Of a stretch of DNA of 9,965 nt, positions 1 through 6,498 are shown in pieces. The stretch is taken from the NCBI GenBank assembly GCA_009785775.1, contig WQVR01000019.1, positions 1-9,965 of the forward strand. The letters run 5' to 3'. The position numbers and the translations under genes are program-made. Numbering within the stretch: position 1 is the first letter of the stretch; each line of letters begins with the position of its first letter. This DNA is from Candidatus Proendomicrobium guianensium (lineage in GTDB: Bacteria > Elusimicrobiota > Endomicrobiia > Endomicrobiales > Endomicrobiaceae). Under the pieces are notes generated by a model. That model saw only the letters and a program-made list of their open reading frames with translations. It did not search any database and was not told the DNA's origin.

Positions 1-239
1 CGGATTTTGCGTATTTGTCTATAGAATATGTGCCTGATGAAGTTGTGGTTGAATTAAAATCTTTTAAAATGTATATGCAGTCTTACCGCATGGTTGGCAT
101 GGTGCATGAAAGCGTGGTAAACAGTATTTTAAATGACTTGGTTGAATGCGTTAAGCCAAAATCAATGTATGTAGACATAGAATTCGGCATTCGCGGCGGT
201 ATCACAACAACAGTTAGCGCCGAATATATTAAAAAATAA
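1..239 (+). CDS. queF: NADPH-dependent 7-cyano-7-deazaguanine (preQ0) reductase, 3' part
   Basis: QueF reduces the nitrile of preQ0 to the aminomethyl group of preQ1 in queuosine biosynthesis, in the cytoplasm. The reading frame is open to the window edge (first whole codon at 3), so the 5' end, including the catalytic Cys, lies outside. The visible 78 residues begin D-F-A, matching the conserved PDFA stretch whose Asp is the proton donor in the family. They continue with YVPDE, then ELKSFKMY (family ESKSLKLY), a Val-His-Glu where most members have FHE, NSILNDLV, and an RGGI motif near the end. The protein stops soon after RGGI, so it is the short unimodular form with a shorter tail than B. 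subtilis QueF. The TTG at 15 is only the first start-like codon in the fragment and not the real start. The gene converges on guaD with 14 bp between the stop codons. The assignment rests on motif recall and is fairly secure. Confidence 0.85.
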   Translation, partial: DFAYLSIEYVPDEVVVELKSFKMYMQSYRMVGMVHESVVNSILNDLVECVKPKSMYVDIEFGIRGGITTTVSAEYIKK

Positions 240-256
240 AAAAGGTTTTGCCTTTA
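231..256 (-). terminator. Hairpin plus T-rich tail at the end of the murC-guaD operon
   Basis: On the minus strand the sequence reads AAAGG, loop CAAAA, CCTTT, followed at once by TTTATTTTTT. The 5-bp stem is short and AT-rich, but the T-rich tail is good and the hairpin starts in the guaD stop codon. On the plus strand the same stem is followed, after a short AATATTTAA, by seven T's, so it may also serve queF weakly. Placement between two convergent genes supports a (possibly bidirectional) terminator. The stem is weak, hence moderate confidence. Confidence 0.45.
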
Positions 257-727
257 ATATTTAATTTTTTTGAGGGATTTTTCCCATGCCGCAAAAGGCT
301 CAAGCGCGGCATGGGTTTTTATTTTGGTTTGGGAAAGCTTGCGTTTTTCAGGACTCAGGGAAAGTTCTTTGTAGATAAAGGCGTCTATAAAGCCCGCTTT
401 TGAGGCATCTTCTTTTGTTGCTCCGTAATGCAAAGCTTTAAGCCCTGCCCAGTAAATTGCCGCCATGCACATGGGGCAAGGCTCGCAAGATGAATAAATT
501 TCGCAATTAGATAAGTCAAAAGTTTTTAATTTTTTTGCGGCTTTTCGTATAGCTTCTATTTCGGCGTGTGCTGTTGGGTCATTTTTGCGGGCAACATTAT
601 TAGCGCTGCGCGCGATAATTTTGCCACCGCAAACTATTACAGCCCCGAAAGGGCCGCCGCCGCTTTTCACATTAAGTTTGGCAAGTTTTATAGCATGTTC
701 TAAAAATTTTATGTTTTTATTGCTCAT
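254..727 (-). CDS. guaD: Guanine deaminase (cytidine/deoxycytidylate deaminase fold)
   Basis: The enzyme hydrolyses guanine to xanthine and ammonia in purine salvage or catabolism. The 157-aa product matches B. subtilis GuaD (156 aa) along its length. Zinc ligands are His54 in the HAE motif and Cys84 and Cys87 in PCPMC, with Glu56 as proton shuttle. NDPTAHAE precedes, and SCEPCPMC surrounds the second metal motif. The C-terminal GF-DAFIYKEL region and the later PFAAWE are typical of GuaD and absent from the tRNA deaminase TadA, which shares the zinc motifs. I chose the ATG at 725-727, giving MSNKN. The frame stays open for 29 codons upstream, but that part lies inside pgeF and does not look like the family. 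The ATG overlaps the pgeF TGA in an ATGA junction, implying translational coupling. It is the last gene of the operon. TadA or another nucleobase deaminase is a less likely alternative. Confidence 0.88.
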   Translation of the reverse strand: MSNKNIKFLEHAIKLAKLNVKSGGGPFGAVIVCGGKIIARSANNVARKNDPTAHAEIEAIRKAAKKLKTFDLSNCEIYSSCEPCPMCMAAIYWAGLKALHYGATKEDASKAGFIDAFIYKELSLSPEKRKLSQTKIKTHAALEPFAAWEKSLKKIKY

Positions 728-1380
728 GGTTTTCCAGCTTGTGCAAGCGTTAATATGCGTTCCACTTTGTTTCCTTTGCGGTATGAAAAATAATTGTCGC
801 CGCAAAAAGTACATTCTTTTGACACAACAACATCGCTAATCCCTGCTATTTTTAAGCGTTCTAAAGCATTGCCAACCATAGAAAATTTACTTATGCTTGG
901 AAGTAAGTTAAATGCTTGGCGCACTTCTGCGCCTATTTCATAACAATTACCGCAAATATGCGGGCCGATATAAACAGAAAGGTCATTGCCTTTTACATTA
1001 AAGCCTTTTTTAAACATCGCGACGGTTTTTTCTATTATACCGCCGGCTAGTCCCCGCCAGCCCGCATGTATGGCGGCGGCAGAGCACCCTTTTTTTGAGG
1101 TTATCATAACAGGCATACAGTCTGCCGTGTAAATGCCCAGTATCACACGTTTGTCGTCTGTTATAAGCGCGTCAGAGGCGGGTACGGGCGAAACTGTGTC
1201 GCGCGTTACATAAACAATATTTGTGCCGTGCACTTGCTGGGCGCAAACAAAACTAAAAGCCATTAAGCAGTTCGCGCTAAAAAAATCATTGCGCGATTTT
1301 AAGATTTTCATATCGCCGTCACGAACGGTGCTTGTAAGGCAACAGGCAAAATTTGTTTTGGTTAATGGTGCTGTAATCAT
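724..1380 (-). CDS. pgeF: Peptidoglycan editing factor / laccase-domain purine nucleoside phosphorylase (YfiH family)
   Basis: This is a cytoplasmic zinc protein of the YfiH/LACC1 family. E. coli PgeF is reported to remove L-Ser wrongly added by MurC, and relatives phosphorolyse or deaminate purine nucleosides. The signatures are all present: QVHG with His51, ADC-P with Cys88, and HAGWRG with His105 (the three zinc ligands), then GPHICGNCYEIG and CTFC followed by FSYRKGN. The protein has 218 aa against roughly 240-260 usual. The shortening is near the N-terminus, where the TR-GGVS-PY-SLN segment of most members is replaced by a few residues (about 16-28). The start ATG at 1378-1380 is preceded in frame by a TAA four codons upstream, so no longer N-terminus exists. 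I see no clear Shine-Dalgarno sequence. It follows ftsZ by 48 bp and overlaps guaD by 4 bp. The family is certain; the in vivo substrate is inferred. Confidence 0.9.
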   Translation of the reverse strand: MITAPLTKTNFACCLTSTVRDGDMKILKSRNDFFSANCLMAFSFVCAQQVHGTNIVYVTRDTVSPVPASDALITDDKRVILGIYTADCMPVMITSKKGCSAAAIHAGWRGLAGGIIEKTVAMFKKGFNVKGNDLSVYIGPHICGNCYEIGAEVRQAFNLLPSISKFSMVGNALERLKIAGISDVVVSKECTFCGDNYFSYRKGNKVERILTLAQAGKP

Positions 1381-1415
1381 TGCTATTGGTTAAACTTTAA
1401 GTAGTTTTATAATAA

Positions 1416-1430
1416 GGCGGCTTAGCCGCT
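1416..1430 (-). other. Small GC-rich hairpin at the ftsZ stop codon
   Basis: GCGGC-TTA-GCCGC forms a perfect 5-bp stem (1417-1421 with 1425-1429), extendable by one G-U pair, directly at the ftsZ stop codon in an otherwise AT-rich 48-bp gap. On the minus strand it is followed by CCTTATTATAAAAC, which is not a proper T-tract. It is therefore more likely an attenuator, partial terminator or 3'-end stabiliser of the mur-fts mRNA than a full terminator. A chance structure is possible. Confidence 0.35.
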
Positions 1431-2544
1431 ATTTTAGTTTTTTCTTAGACCAGCTATTATATGCAGGTTTTTCAAAATCTATTACGCCGTCATCATTATT
1501 TACGGATATCCCCACGGTGTCGAATAAGTCTTTTTGCTTGGGTGTGCCAAAAACAGTGTTTTCTTTTTTTACGGGAGCGTCGTTTTTAAACCCCGTGGCA
1601 ATTATTGTAATGCGTATTTTTCCTTCAAGGCGGTTGTCTATAACGTGCCCGTAAAAAATATGCGCTTTGGAAATTCCGAAACTTTTAATAATTTCGCCCA
1701 TTTCTTTAAGTTTTACGGCAGACGTTTTTTCGCTGGTGGTAATGTTAATTAAAAATTTGTCCGCGCCGGAAATGTCATAATCGCCAAGTAAGGAACTGGT
1801 AACCGCTTTTTTTATGGCTTCGGCAACATTTTCTTCCGCGCTTTCGCCTATGCCTATTAGCGCGGTACCAGAATTTTTTAATATTGTGCGCACGTCGGCA
1901 AAGTCCATGTTAATTTCGCCGGGAACGGTAATAACGTCTGTAATGGCTTGCACTGTTTTGCGCAAAACCTCGTCTACTATTATAAACATTTCAGACATGG
2001 TAAACTCGCTTACTATGCCGAATACGTTTTCATTGGGTATTACTATTAAAGCGTCGGTATAACTTTTTAAGTTTTTTATGCCTTCTTCCGCCTGCTCAGA
2101 GCGCACATCGCCTTCATGTTCAAAAGGTTGAGTAACAACAGCAACAGTAAGTATGTTTTCACTGCGGGCAATTTGGGCTACAATGGGCGCAGCGCCCGTT
2201 CCCGTTCCGCCGCCCATGCCTGCCGTAACAATTACCATATCAGCGCCTTTTATAATATCGCGTAGCGCTTCAATACTTTCTTCAGCAGACTTTTGCCCTA
2301 TTAAAGGGTTGCCGCCTACGCCAAGCCCGCCCGTAAGCCTTTCGCCTATTTGTACGCGCATGGGCGCTGCAGAACGTTTTAGCGATTGCGCGTCTGTATT
2401 AACGGCAATAAATTCCACGCCTGAAATGTTTGAGGCTATCATGCGGTTTACGGCATTTGTGCCGCCTCCGCCCACGCCGATAATTTTAATTATCGCTGGG
2501 TTAGAGGAAGTATCTGCATTTTCTGTTGCGAGCCCTATTTTCAT
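1429..2544 (-). CDS. ftsZ: Cell division GTPase FtsZ
   Basis: FtsZ is the tubulin-like GTPase that polymerises into the Z ring at mid-cell and recruits the divisome. The 371-aa product has the nucleotide-binding GVGGGGTNAVNRM at 23-35, the tubulin signature GGGTGTG at 111-117 and the T7 loop NMDFADV around 212-218 with catalytic Asp214. The globular core ends near residue 319. A short linker of about 35 residues leads to a basic tail, FEKPAY then NSWSKKKLK, in place of the usual D-I-P-A-F-L-R-R type peptide that binds FtsA and other partners. The Pro-Ala-aromatic core is kept but the rest diverges. The start ATG at 2542-2544 has GAGGGT upstream at good spacing. FtsA is encoded 25 bp upstream, its membrane tether, as in most dcw clusters. 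A small hairpin follows the TAG stop. Identity is not in doubt. Confidence 0.97.
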   Translation of the reverse strand: MKIGLATENADTSSNPAIIKIIGVGGGGTNAVNRMIASNISGVEFIAVNTDAQSLKRSAAPMRVQIGERLTGGLGVGGNPLIGQKSAEESIEALRDIIKGADMVIVTAGMGGGTGTGAAPIVAQIARSENILTVAVVTQPFEHEGDVRSEQAEEGIKNLKSYTDALIVIPNENVFGIVSEFTMSEMFIIVDEVLRKTVQAITDVITVPGEINMDFADVRTILKNSGTALIGIGESAEENVAEAIKKAVTSSLLGDYDISGADKFLINITTSEKTSAVKLKEMGEIIKSFGISKAHIFYGHVIDNRLEGKIRITIIATGFKNDAPVKKENTVFGTPKQKDLFDTVGISVNNDDGVIDFEKPAYNSWSKKKLK

Positions 2545-2569
2545 TTAAGTTTTACCCTCACAGTTATAA

Positions 2570-3802
2570 TTAAAAAGTGTCTTTAAGCCAACCAAAAATT
2601 TTGCCGACCGCACCCGCGCTTGAACTTCTTGAGCCCGGCATGGCGTATTCATTTAAAAACCCCGTATTTACCGCGCCAATTGCCGTAGTGTATACGGGAT
2701 TGTTTATAATTTCGGCAGGCCCTACAATTTTGCTCGAGTCAGGCAGCCCCAAGCGGCACGAACAGTTAAACGATTTTTCAAAAGCTTCTGTAATTTTGGA
2801 AAGTCTTGCCCCGCCGCCGGTAAGTATTATCCCGCCCGATAAAAATTCTTCAAATGGCGTATTTTTCCTTAACACTTCTTCTATAGCTACTATAATTTGG
2901 TCTACCCTGTGTTGCACTACTTCAACAAGCTGGGCGCGGTCATACTCGCGGATATTGCCGTCGGCGCCTGTGTATTCAAATTCCAGAGGCTCTAATAAAG
3001 GGTCGTAAAAAACCGCACCGTAAGTTTCTTTAATTTCGCGCGCCGTGCCCGATACTGCGCGCAGTCTGTGCATAATATCGCGGGTAATATAATCAAAACC
3101 AACGGGAAGCTCATAAGAAAATTTTATTATTCCCTCGCAGTAATGGGCTATGCCTGTTGTAAGACCGCCTAAATCTACGGCTAAACACCCTAGTTCTTTT
3201 TCTTCTTTGGTTACAACTGCGTCGCTTGCGGCAAGGTGTCCGTAAACTTTGTCTAAACACTCTAACTCGCCCATAGCTTTTACAATATTGCTTACATTGC
3301 TTGATGTGGCGACAAAAGTTTGGGCGTCTACCTCTATAAAAGTTGCTTCCATGCCTATAGGGTTTTGTATGCCTTTTTGATGGTTTAAAATAAACTCACG
3401 CGGAATTATTTGAAGTATTTCCTGCGTTGGGTCAAGCCGCACGGTTTTTTTAGCCGATTCTATAGCCGAATGCACGGTTTCTTCTGTGATTTCGCGGTTG
3501 GCGGTATTAATGCTTGCCACGCCTTTAGAATTTAACGCTTTTATAAACTGCCCACGCATGGCAAGCACGGCGCCGGAAACGTTTTGACCTATGGTTTTTT
3601 CAACTTCGTCTACAACTTTTTCTATTGCTAGTGAAGCTTCTTGAATATTAATTACAGCGCCCGCTTTTATACCGTCGTTTGATATTACGGTTGAACCCGC
3701 AAGTATTTTAACAATTCTGCTTGACGAGTCTTTAGTACCCGCCACACAGCACACTTTATTGCTACCAATGTCTAAACCCGCTATAATTTCTTCTTTTGGC
3801 AT
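2570..3802 (-). CDS. ftsA: Cell division protein FtsA (actin-like Z-ring membrane anchor)
   Basis: FtsA is an actin-fold ATP-binding protein that ties FtsZ filaments to the inner membrane and helps activate septal synthesis. In the 410-aa product, the phosphate-1 motif GLDIGSNKVCCVAG lies at 9-22, the FtsA-specific 1C (SHS2) subdomain occupies roughly 85-165, and the adenosine motif GGIILTGGGARL is near 323-334. The phosphate-2 motif at about 209-218 reads VDLGGLTTGI, whereas most FtsA proteins have DIGGGT-(D/E), so one Gly and the acidic residue differ. The C-terminus ends in an amphipathic stretch, GKIFGWLKDTF, the usual membrane-targeting helix, after a Gly/Ser-rich linker. The start ATG at 3800-3802 follows a strong AAGGGG Shine-Dalgarno. 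It sits between ftsQ (38-bp gap) and ftsZ (25-bp gap), the classical ftsQ-A-Z order. Confidence 0.96.
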   Translation of the reverse strand: MPKEEIIAGLDIGSNKVCCVAGTKDSSSRIVKILAGSTVISNDGIKAGAVINIQEASLAIEKVVDEVEKTIGQNVSGAVLAMRGQFIKALNSKGVASINTANREITEETVHSAIESAKKTVRLDPTQEILQIIPREFILNHQKGIQNPIGMEATFIEVDAQTFVATSSNVSNIVKAMGELECLDKVYGHLAASDAVVTKEEKELGCLAVDLGGLTTGIAHYCEGIIKFSYELPVGFDYITRDIMHRLRAVSGTAREIKETYGAVFYDPLLEPLEFEYTGADGNIREYDRAQLVEVVQHRVDQIIVAIEEVLRKNTPFEEFLSGGIILTGGGARLSKITEAFEKSFNCSCRLGLPDSSKIVGPAEIINNPVYTTAIGAVNTGFLNEYAMPGSRSSSAGAVGKIFGWLKDTF

Positions 3803-3840
3803 GTAAAAAACCCCTTATATACTAAATTTTGCCTATCTTG

Positions 3841-4677
3841 TTACTGTGCGGCAACGCGCAAACCGGGCATTACAATTGCCCTGCCGTATTCATAAAACTG
3901 CATGTTTATATGTTTTAAAGCGCCATGCTGTAAAAGAGCATGAGCATAAACCTGTTTTGTTATTTTAACTTTATGGGACAGGCTGTCAAAGTTAGCTTCT
4001 CCCCATAGTATTGCGGTACCGTCGCGCATTGTTATTGTAATGTTTCCGGTGCGGTTTAAACTTATAGATAAAATGTCACCCGCAAAACTTGCTGAATTTT
4101 TTTGCAATGCACGTAAAAAAGCAAGTAAAGTGTCGCGTTCGGATAGCGTGTTGTATAGAAATTTTGGCACTTGGTACCGGTACATAAAGCCCCTTAAAGG
4201 AAAAGGGGTATTGTCAAAATCTAAACCCATAAGCTCGCCGTTTTCTATTATAAATGCTTCGGGGGTGCGTTCGTAAAGTCTTATATAAACTTTTTGCCAA
4301 CGGCGCGATATTCTGATATCTCTAAGTTCTTTTTTTAAAGCTTTTATTTCACGCGCTGTGCTACGGGTGTCTATGTTTATAAGATTGTCGCCTTCCGTAA
4401 AAGGCAAAAGTTTTCTTATTTCGGTTCTTGTTACGTTTCCTGTTCCTGATACCGCGATTTCTCTTATTACAAAATGCGGGCTTTCAAGCGCTAAACGGTG
4501 CAACTGCCCCAATGTGTAATAAGCTCCGTAAACAAGCGCGCCAAAAATTGCAATTTTTAAAACGGTTTTAAAAGCTTTAATGCTGCCCGCGCCCGGGCGA
4601 AAGCTTACATTAAGCGTTGTAGCTTTGCGCTTTTTTCTTTTATAAGCATAGATTTTTCTTTTTTTTCGTTTTATCAT
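3841..4677 (-). CDS. ftsQ: Cell division protein FtsQ/DivIB
   Basis: FtsQ is a bitopic divisome protein that links cytoplasmic FtsA/FtsZ with periplasmic FtsL/FtsB and the septal synthase. The 278-aa product begins with a very basic cytoplasmic segment (residues 1-18 contain two clusters of Lys/Arg). One hydrophobic helix follows at about 38-58 (N-in topology), then a POTRA domain starting near residue 68 with the F-I-EI-VSG pattern (FVIREIAVSGTGNVT). The beta domain starts near an ERTPEAFIIENG stretch. Sequence conservation in this family is low, so the call leans on architecture and on position between ddl and ftsA. The ATG overlaps the ddl TGA in an ATGA junction with a weak GGGC upstream, so translation probably depends on coupling to ddl. 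The protein is of normal length and looks intact. Confidence 0.92.
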   Translation of the reverse strand: MIKRKKRKIYAYKRKKRKATTLNVSFRPGAGSIKAFKTVLKIAIFGALVYGAYYTLGQLHRLALESPHFVIREIAVSGTGNVTRTEIRKLLPFTEGDNLINIDTRSTAREIKALKKELRDIRISRRWQKVYIRLYERTPEAFIIENGELMGLDFDNTPFPLRGFMYRYQVPKFLYNTLSERDTLLAFLRALQKNSASFAGDILSISLNRTGNITITMRDGTAILWGEANFDSLSHKVKITKQVYAHALLQHGALKHINMQFYEYGRAIVMPGLRVAAQ

Positions 4678-5603
4678 TTGCCCGTTATGGAGTATTCCAT
4701 AATTTTTAAAACCAAATTTTCAAAATTTATGCCCGCCTCAAGCGCCGCTTCGGGTAAAAGTGAAGTTTGCGTCATTCCCGGTACGGTGTTAATTTCTAAA
4801 ACCCATATTTTGTGTGAGGCGTCTACTATCATATCTATACGGCACATTGCGCGGCAGTCAAATTCTTTGTATATTTTTTCGGCTATTGTTTGCGCTTGCC
4901 TTTGCACAGCTTTAGGCAACGCGGACGGCACAATATGCTTAGAACCGCCTTTTGAGTATTTGGCATTAAAGTCATAAAATTTATTTTTTGGCACTATCTC
5001 TATAACCGGTAGTGCCGCGCCGCCTAAAACGCCTATGGTAATTTCTGTGCCTTTTACATAGTTTTCTACAATAGCGCTTGAACCGCGCTTAAAAGCGTCA
5101 GCCAACGCTTTTTTAAAACTTTCCTTTTTGCTTACAATGCTTATACCTATTGCCGAGCCTTGCGCAACAGGTTTTACCACAACAGGGTAGCATACGCTAT
5201 TTTTTAAGTGTTCTAAGCAGTCGCCGTTTTTTATAACTGTCCATGCCGGCGTGTTAATGTTGCAATATTTAAAAAGTTTTTTGCTTGCGGCTTTATCCAT
5301 AGATAATGCACTTGCAAGAACCCCCGAACCCGTGTAGGGAATGTTTAAAAACTCGAGCAGGCTTTGTATTTTGCCGTCTTCGCCGTCGGTGCCATGTAAG
5401 GCTATATAAGCAAATTTAATTTTTGCTTTTTTTAATTTAGATATAATGTCGTTTTTTGCGTCTATAAGGCAAACACTCACCCCTAGTTTTTTAAGCGCCT
5501 TAAAAACTGCTTTGCCCGATAACAGCGAAATTTCGCGCTCGGGCGAGGTTCCGCCGTATATCACGCCTATTTTTTTATTTTTTAAATATTTTTTAACGTC
5601 CAC
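4674..5603 (-). CDS. ddl: D-alanine--D-alanine ligase
   Basis: Ddl is an ATP-grasp enzyme that joins two D-Ala molecules to make the terminal dipeptide of the peptidoglycan stem. With the start chosen here the product has 309 aa. GGTSPEREISL places Glu22 at the first D-Ala site, and HGTDGEDG lies near 70-77. KPVAQGSAIG carries Ser150, FYDFNAKY carries Tyr216, and CRID plus EIN give Mg ligands Asp257, Glu270 and Asn272. The last five match E. coli DdlB numbering. The Tyr-containing omega-loop argues against a VanA-type D-Ala-D-Lac ligase. I chose GTG at 5601-5603 because AAAGG lies 9 nt upstream. The TTG at 5610-5612 would add three residues but abuts that AAAGG with no spacing. The gene overlaps the end of murB by 11 bp and the start of ftsQ by 4 bp, so it is a coupled member of the operon. 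Confidence 0.95.
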   Translation of the reverse strand: MDVKKYLKNKKIGVIYGGTSPEREISLLSGKAVFKALKKLGVSVCLIDAKNDIISKLKKAKIKFAYIALHGTDGEDGKIQSLLEFLNIPYTGSGVLASALSMDKAASKKLFKYCNINTPAWTVIKNGDCLEHLKNSVCYPVVVKPVAQGSAIGISIVSKKESFKKALADAFKRGSSAIVENYVKGTEITIGVLGGAALPVIEIVPKNKFYDFNAKYSKGGSKHIVPSALPKAVQRQAQTIAEKIYKEFDCRAMCRIDMIVDASHKIWVLEINTVPGMTQTSLLPEAALEAGINFENLVLKIMEYSITGK

Positions 5604-6498
5604 TTGGCACAACCTTTATTTCGGGCATTAAATTTATGCCGGATTTTTCTTTAACCGTAGCCCTTACTTTTTCTATAAGTTTTAAAACGTCTAAAGAGCG
5701 CGCATTTCCGGCGTTTACTATAAAGTTGGCGTGGTGTTCCGAAATTTTTGCCCCGCCTTCAGTTATGCCTTTCATTCCGGCTTCGTCTATAAGTTTGCCT
5801 GCCGAAACCCCTTCTTGCGGGTTTCTAAAAATACAACCCACATTGGGAAACATTAAAGGCTGACTTGCTTTTTTTTCGGCAATAACGGAGCTTATGGATT
5901 TTGCAATTTCGCTTTTTTCGCCTTTTGTGATTTTAAATTTAACGCTTAAAATGATATAGCGCGAAAGTCCGCTTTTGCGGTAATAAAAAACAATATTTTC
6001 CGCAGGCAGAGTTTTTACAACACCCGAATAGTCCATAACTTCGATTTCGTGTACAGACTCTGAAATCCACCTGTCTTTTGTGCCGGCATTGCCGTAAACC
6101 GCCCCGCCTATTGATCCGGGAATGCCCGACATAAACTCAAGCCCCCTGTAAGAATTTTCAGCAAGCATTTGAACCGCCGTTGCCATGTTTACCCCAGCCC
6201 CGCAATAAGCAAGCCCTGAGTGCAGGTACATGTCTTCAAAGGCTCCTGTCAGCTTAATAATTATGCCTTTAAAACCTTCGTCTGAAAATAAAACGTTTGT
6301 GCCGCCGCCGATAACAAAAAAGTTTTGTTTTTCTGCCGCAATATACTCAAGCAAAAACCTTAACGCTTTTTTGTTTACGGTTTCTACAACATAGCTTGCT
6401 TTACCCCCTATTTTAAAAGATGAGTACTTTTCTAGGGGTTCGTCTTTTTTTACCGCGCAACCAAGTTCAAATAATTTTTTAATTATATCAGCGTTAAT
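5593..6498 (-). CDS. murB: UDP-N-acetylenolpyruvoylglucosamine reductase, probable AUU start
   Basis: MurB is the FAD/NADPH enzyme that reduces UDP-GlcNAc-enolpyruvate to UDP-MurNAc before MurC acts. With the start proposed here it has 301 aa, normal for the family. The N-terminus has YSSFKIGGKASYVVE (about 25-39; family TTFRIGGPA). The FAD-binding GGGTNVL is at 64-70, EFMSGIPGSIGGAVYGNAG begins near 121, and FYYRKSGL with Arg174 is near 171-178. The segment PNVGCIFRNP puts Cys222 where most MurB have the catalytic Ser. The frame is open back to a TAA at 6571-6573 but contains no ATG, GTG or TTG before 6352-6354. Starting there would remove 48 residues, including the IGG motif. ATT at 6496-6498 has AAGGAG 7 nt upstream and is the best start. 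It overlaps murC by 16 bp and ddl by 11 bp. The gene identity is certain; the start codon is inferred. Confidence 0.93.
   Translation of the reverse strand: MNADIIKKLFELGCAVKKDEPLEKYSSFKIGGKASYVVETVNKKALRFLLEYIAAEKQNFFVIGGGTNVLFSDEGFKGIIIKLTGAFEDMYLHSGLAYCGAGVNMATAVQMLAENSYRGLEFMSGIPGSIGGAVYGNAGTKDRWISESVHEIEVMDYSGVVKTLPAENIVFYYRKSGLSRYIILSVKFKITKGEKSEIAKSISSVIAEKKASQPLMFPNVGCIFRNPQEGVSAGKLIDEAGMKGITEGGAKISEHHANFIVNAGNARSLDVLKLIEKVRATVKEKSGINLMPEIKVVPSGR

Noticed and set aside
254..727. tRNA adenosine deaminase TadA
   Set aside because: Zinc motifs are shared, but the FIYKE region, the C-terminal PFAAWE region and the overall match to B. subtilis GuaD favour guanine deaminase.
728..814. A 29-residue N-terminal extension of the guanine deaminase
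   Set aside because: It is inside pgeF in another frame, does not resemble the family, and the ATG at 725-727 gives the usual length with an ATGA overlap.
2153..2548. Plus-strand open frame rich in Pro/Ala/Ser opposite ftsZ
   Set aside because: It is the antisense shadow of the highly conserved ftsZ coding sequence, without a ribosome-binding site or recognisable domain. The same applies to the frames opposite murC (7297-7821), ftsA (2577-3008) and rtcB (8493-8798).
4674..5603. D-Ala--D-Lac (vancomycin-resistance type) ligase
   Set aside because: The omega-loop FYDFNAKY keeps the Tyr of D-Ala--D-Ala ligases, and the gene sits in a housekeeping mur-fts operon with no vanH or vanX neighbours.
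5593..6354. MurB as a 253-residue protein starting at TTG 6354
   Set aside because: This start lacks a ribosome-binding site and would remove the conserved IGG-containing N-terminus, which is plainly encoded upstream in the same frame.
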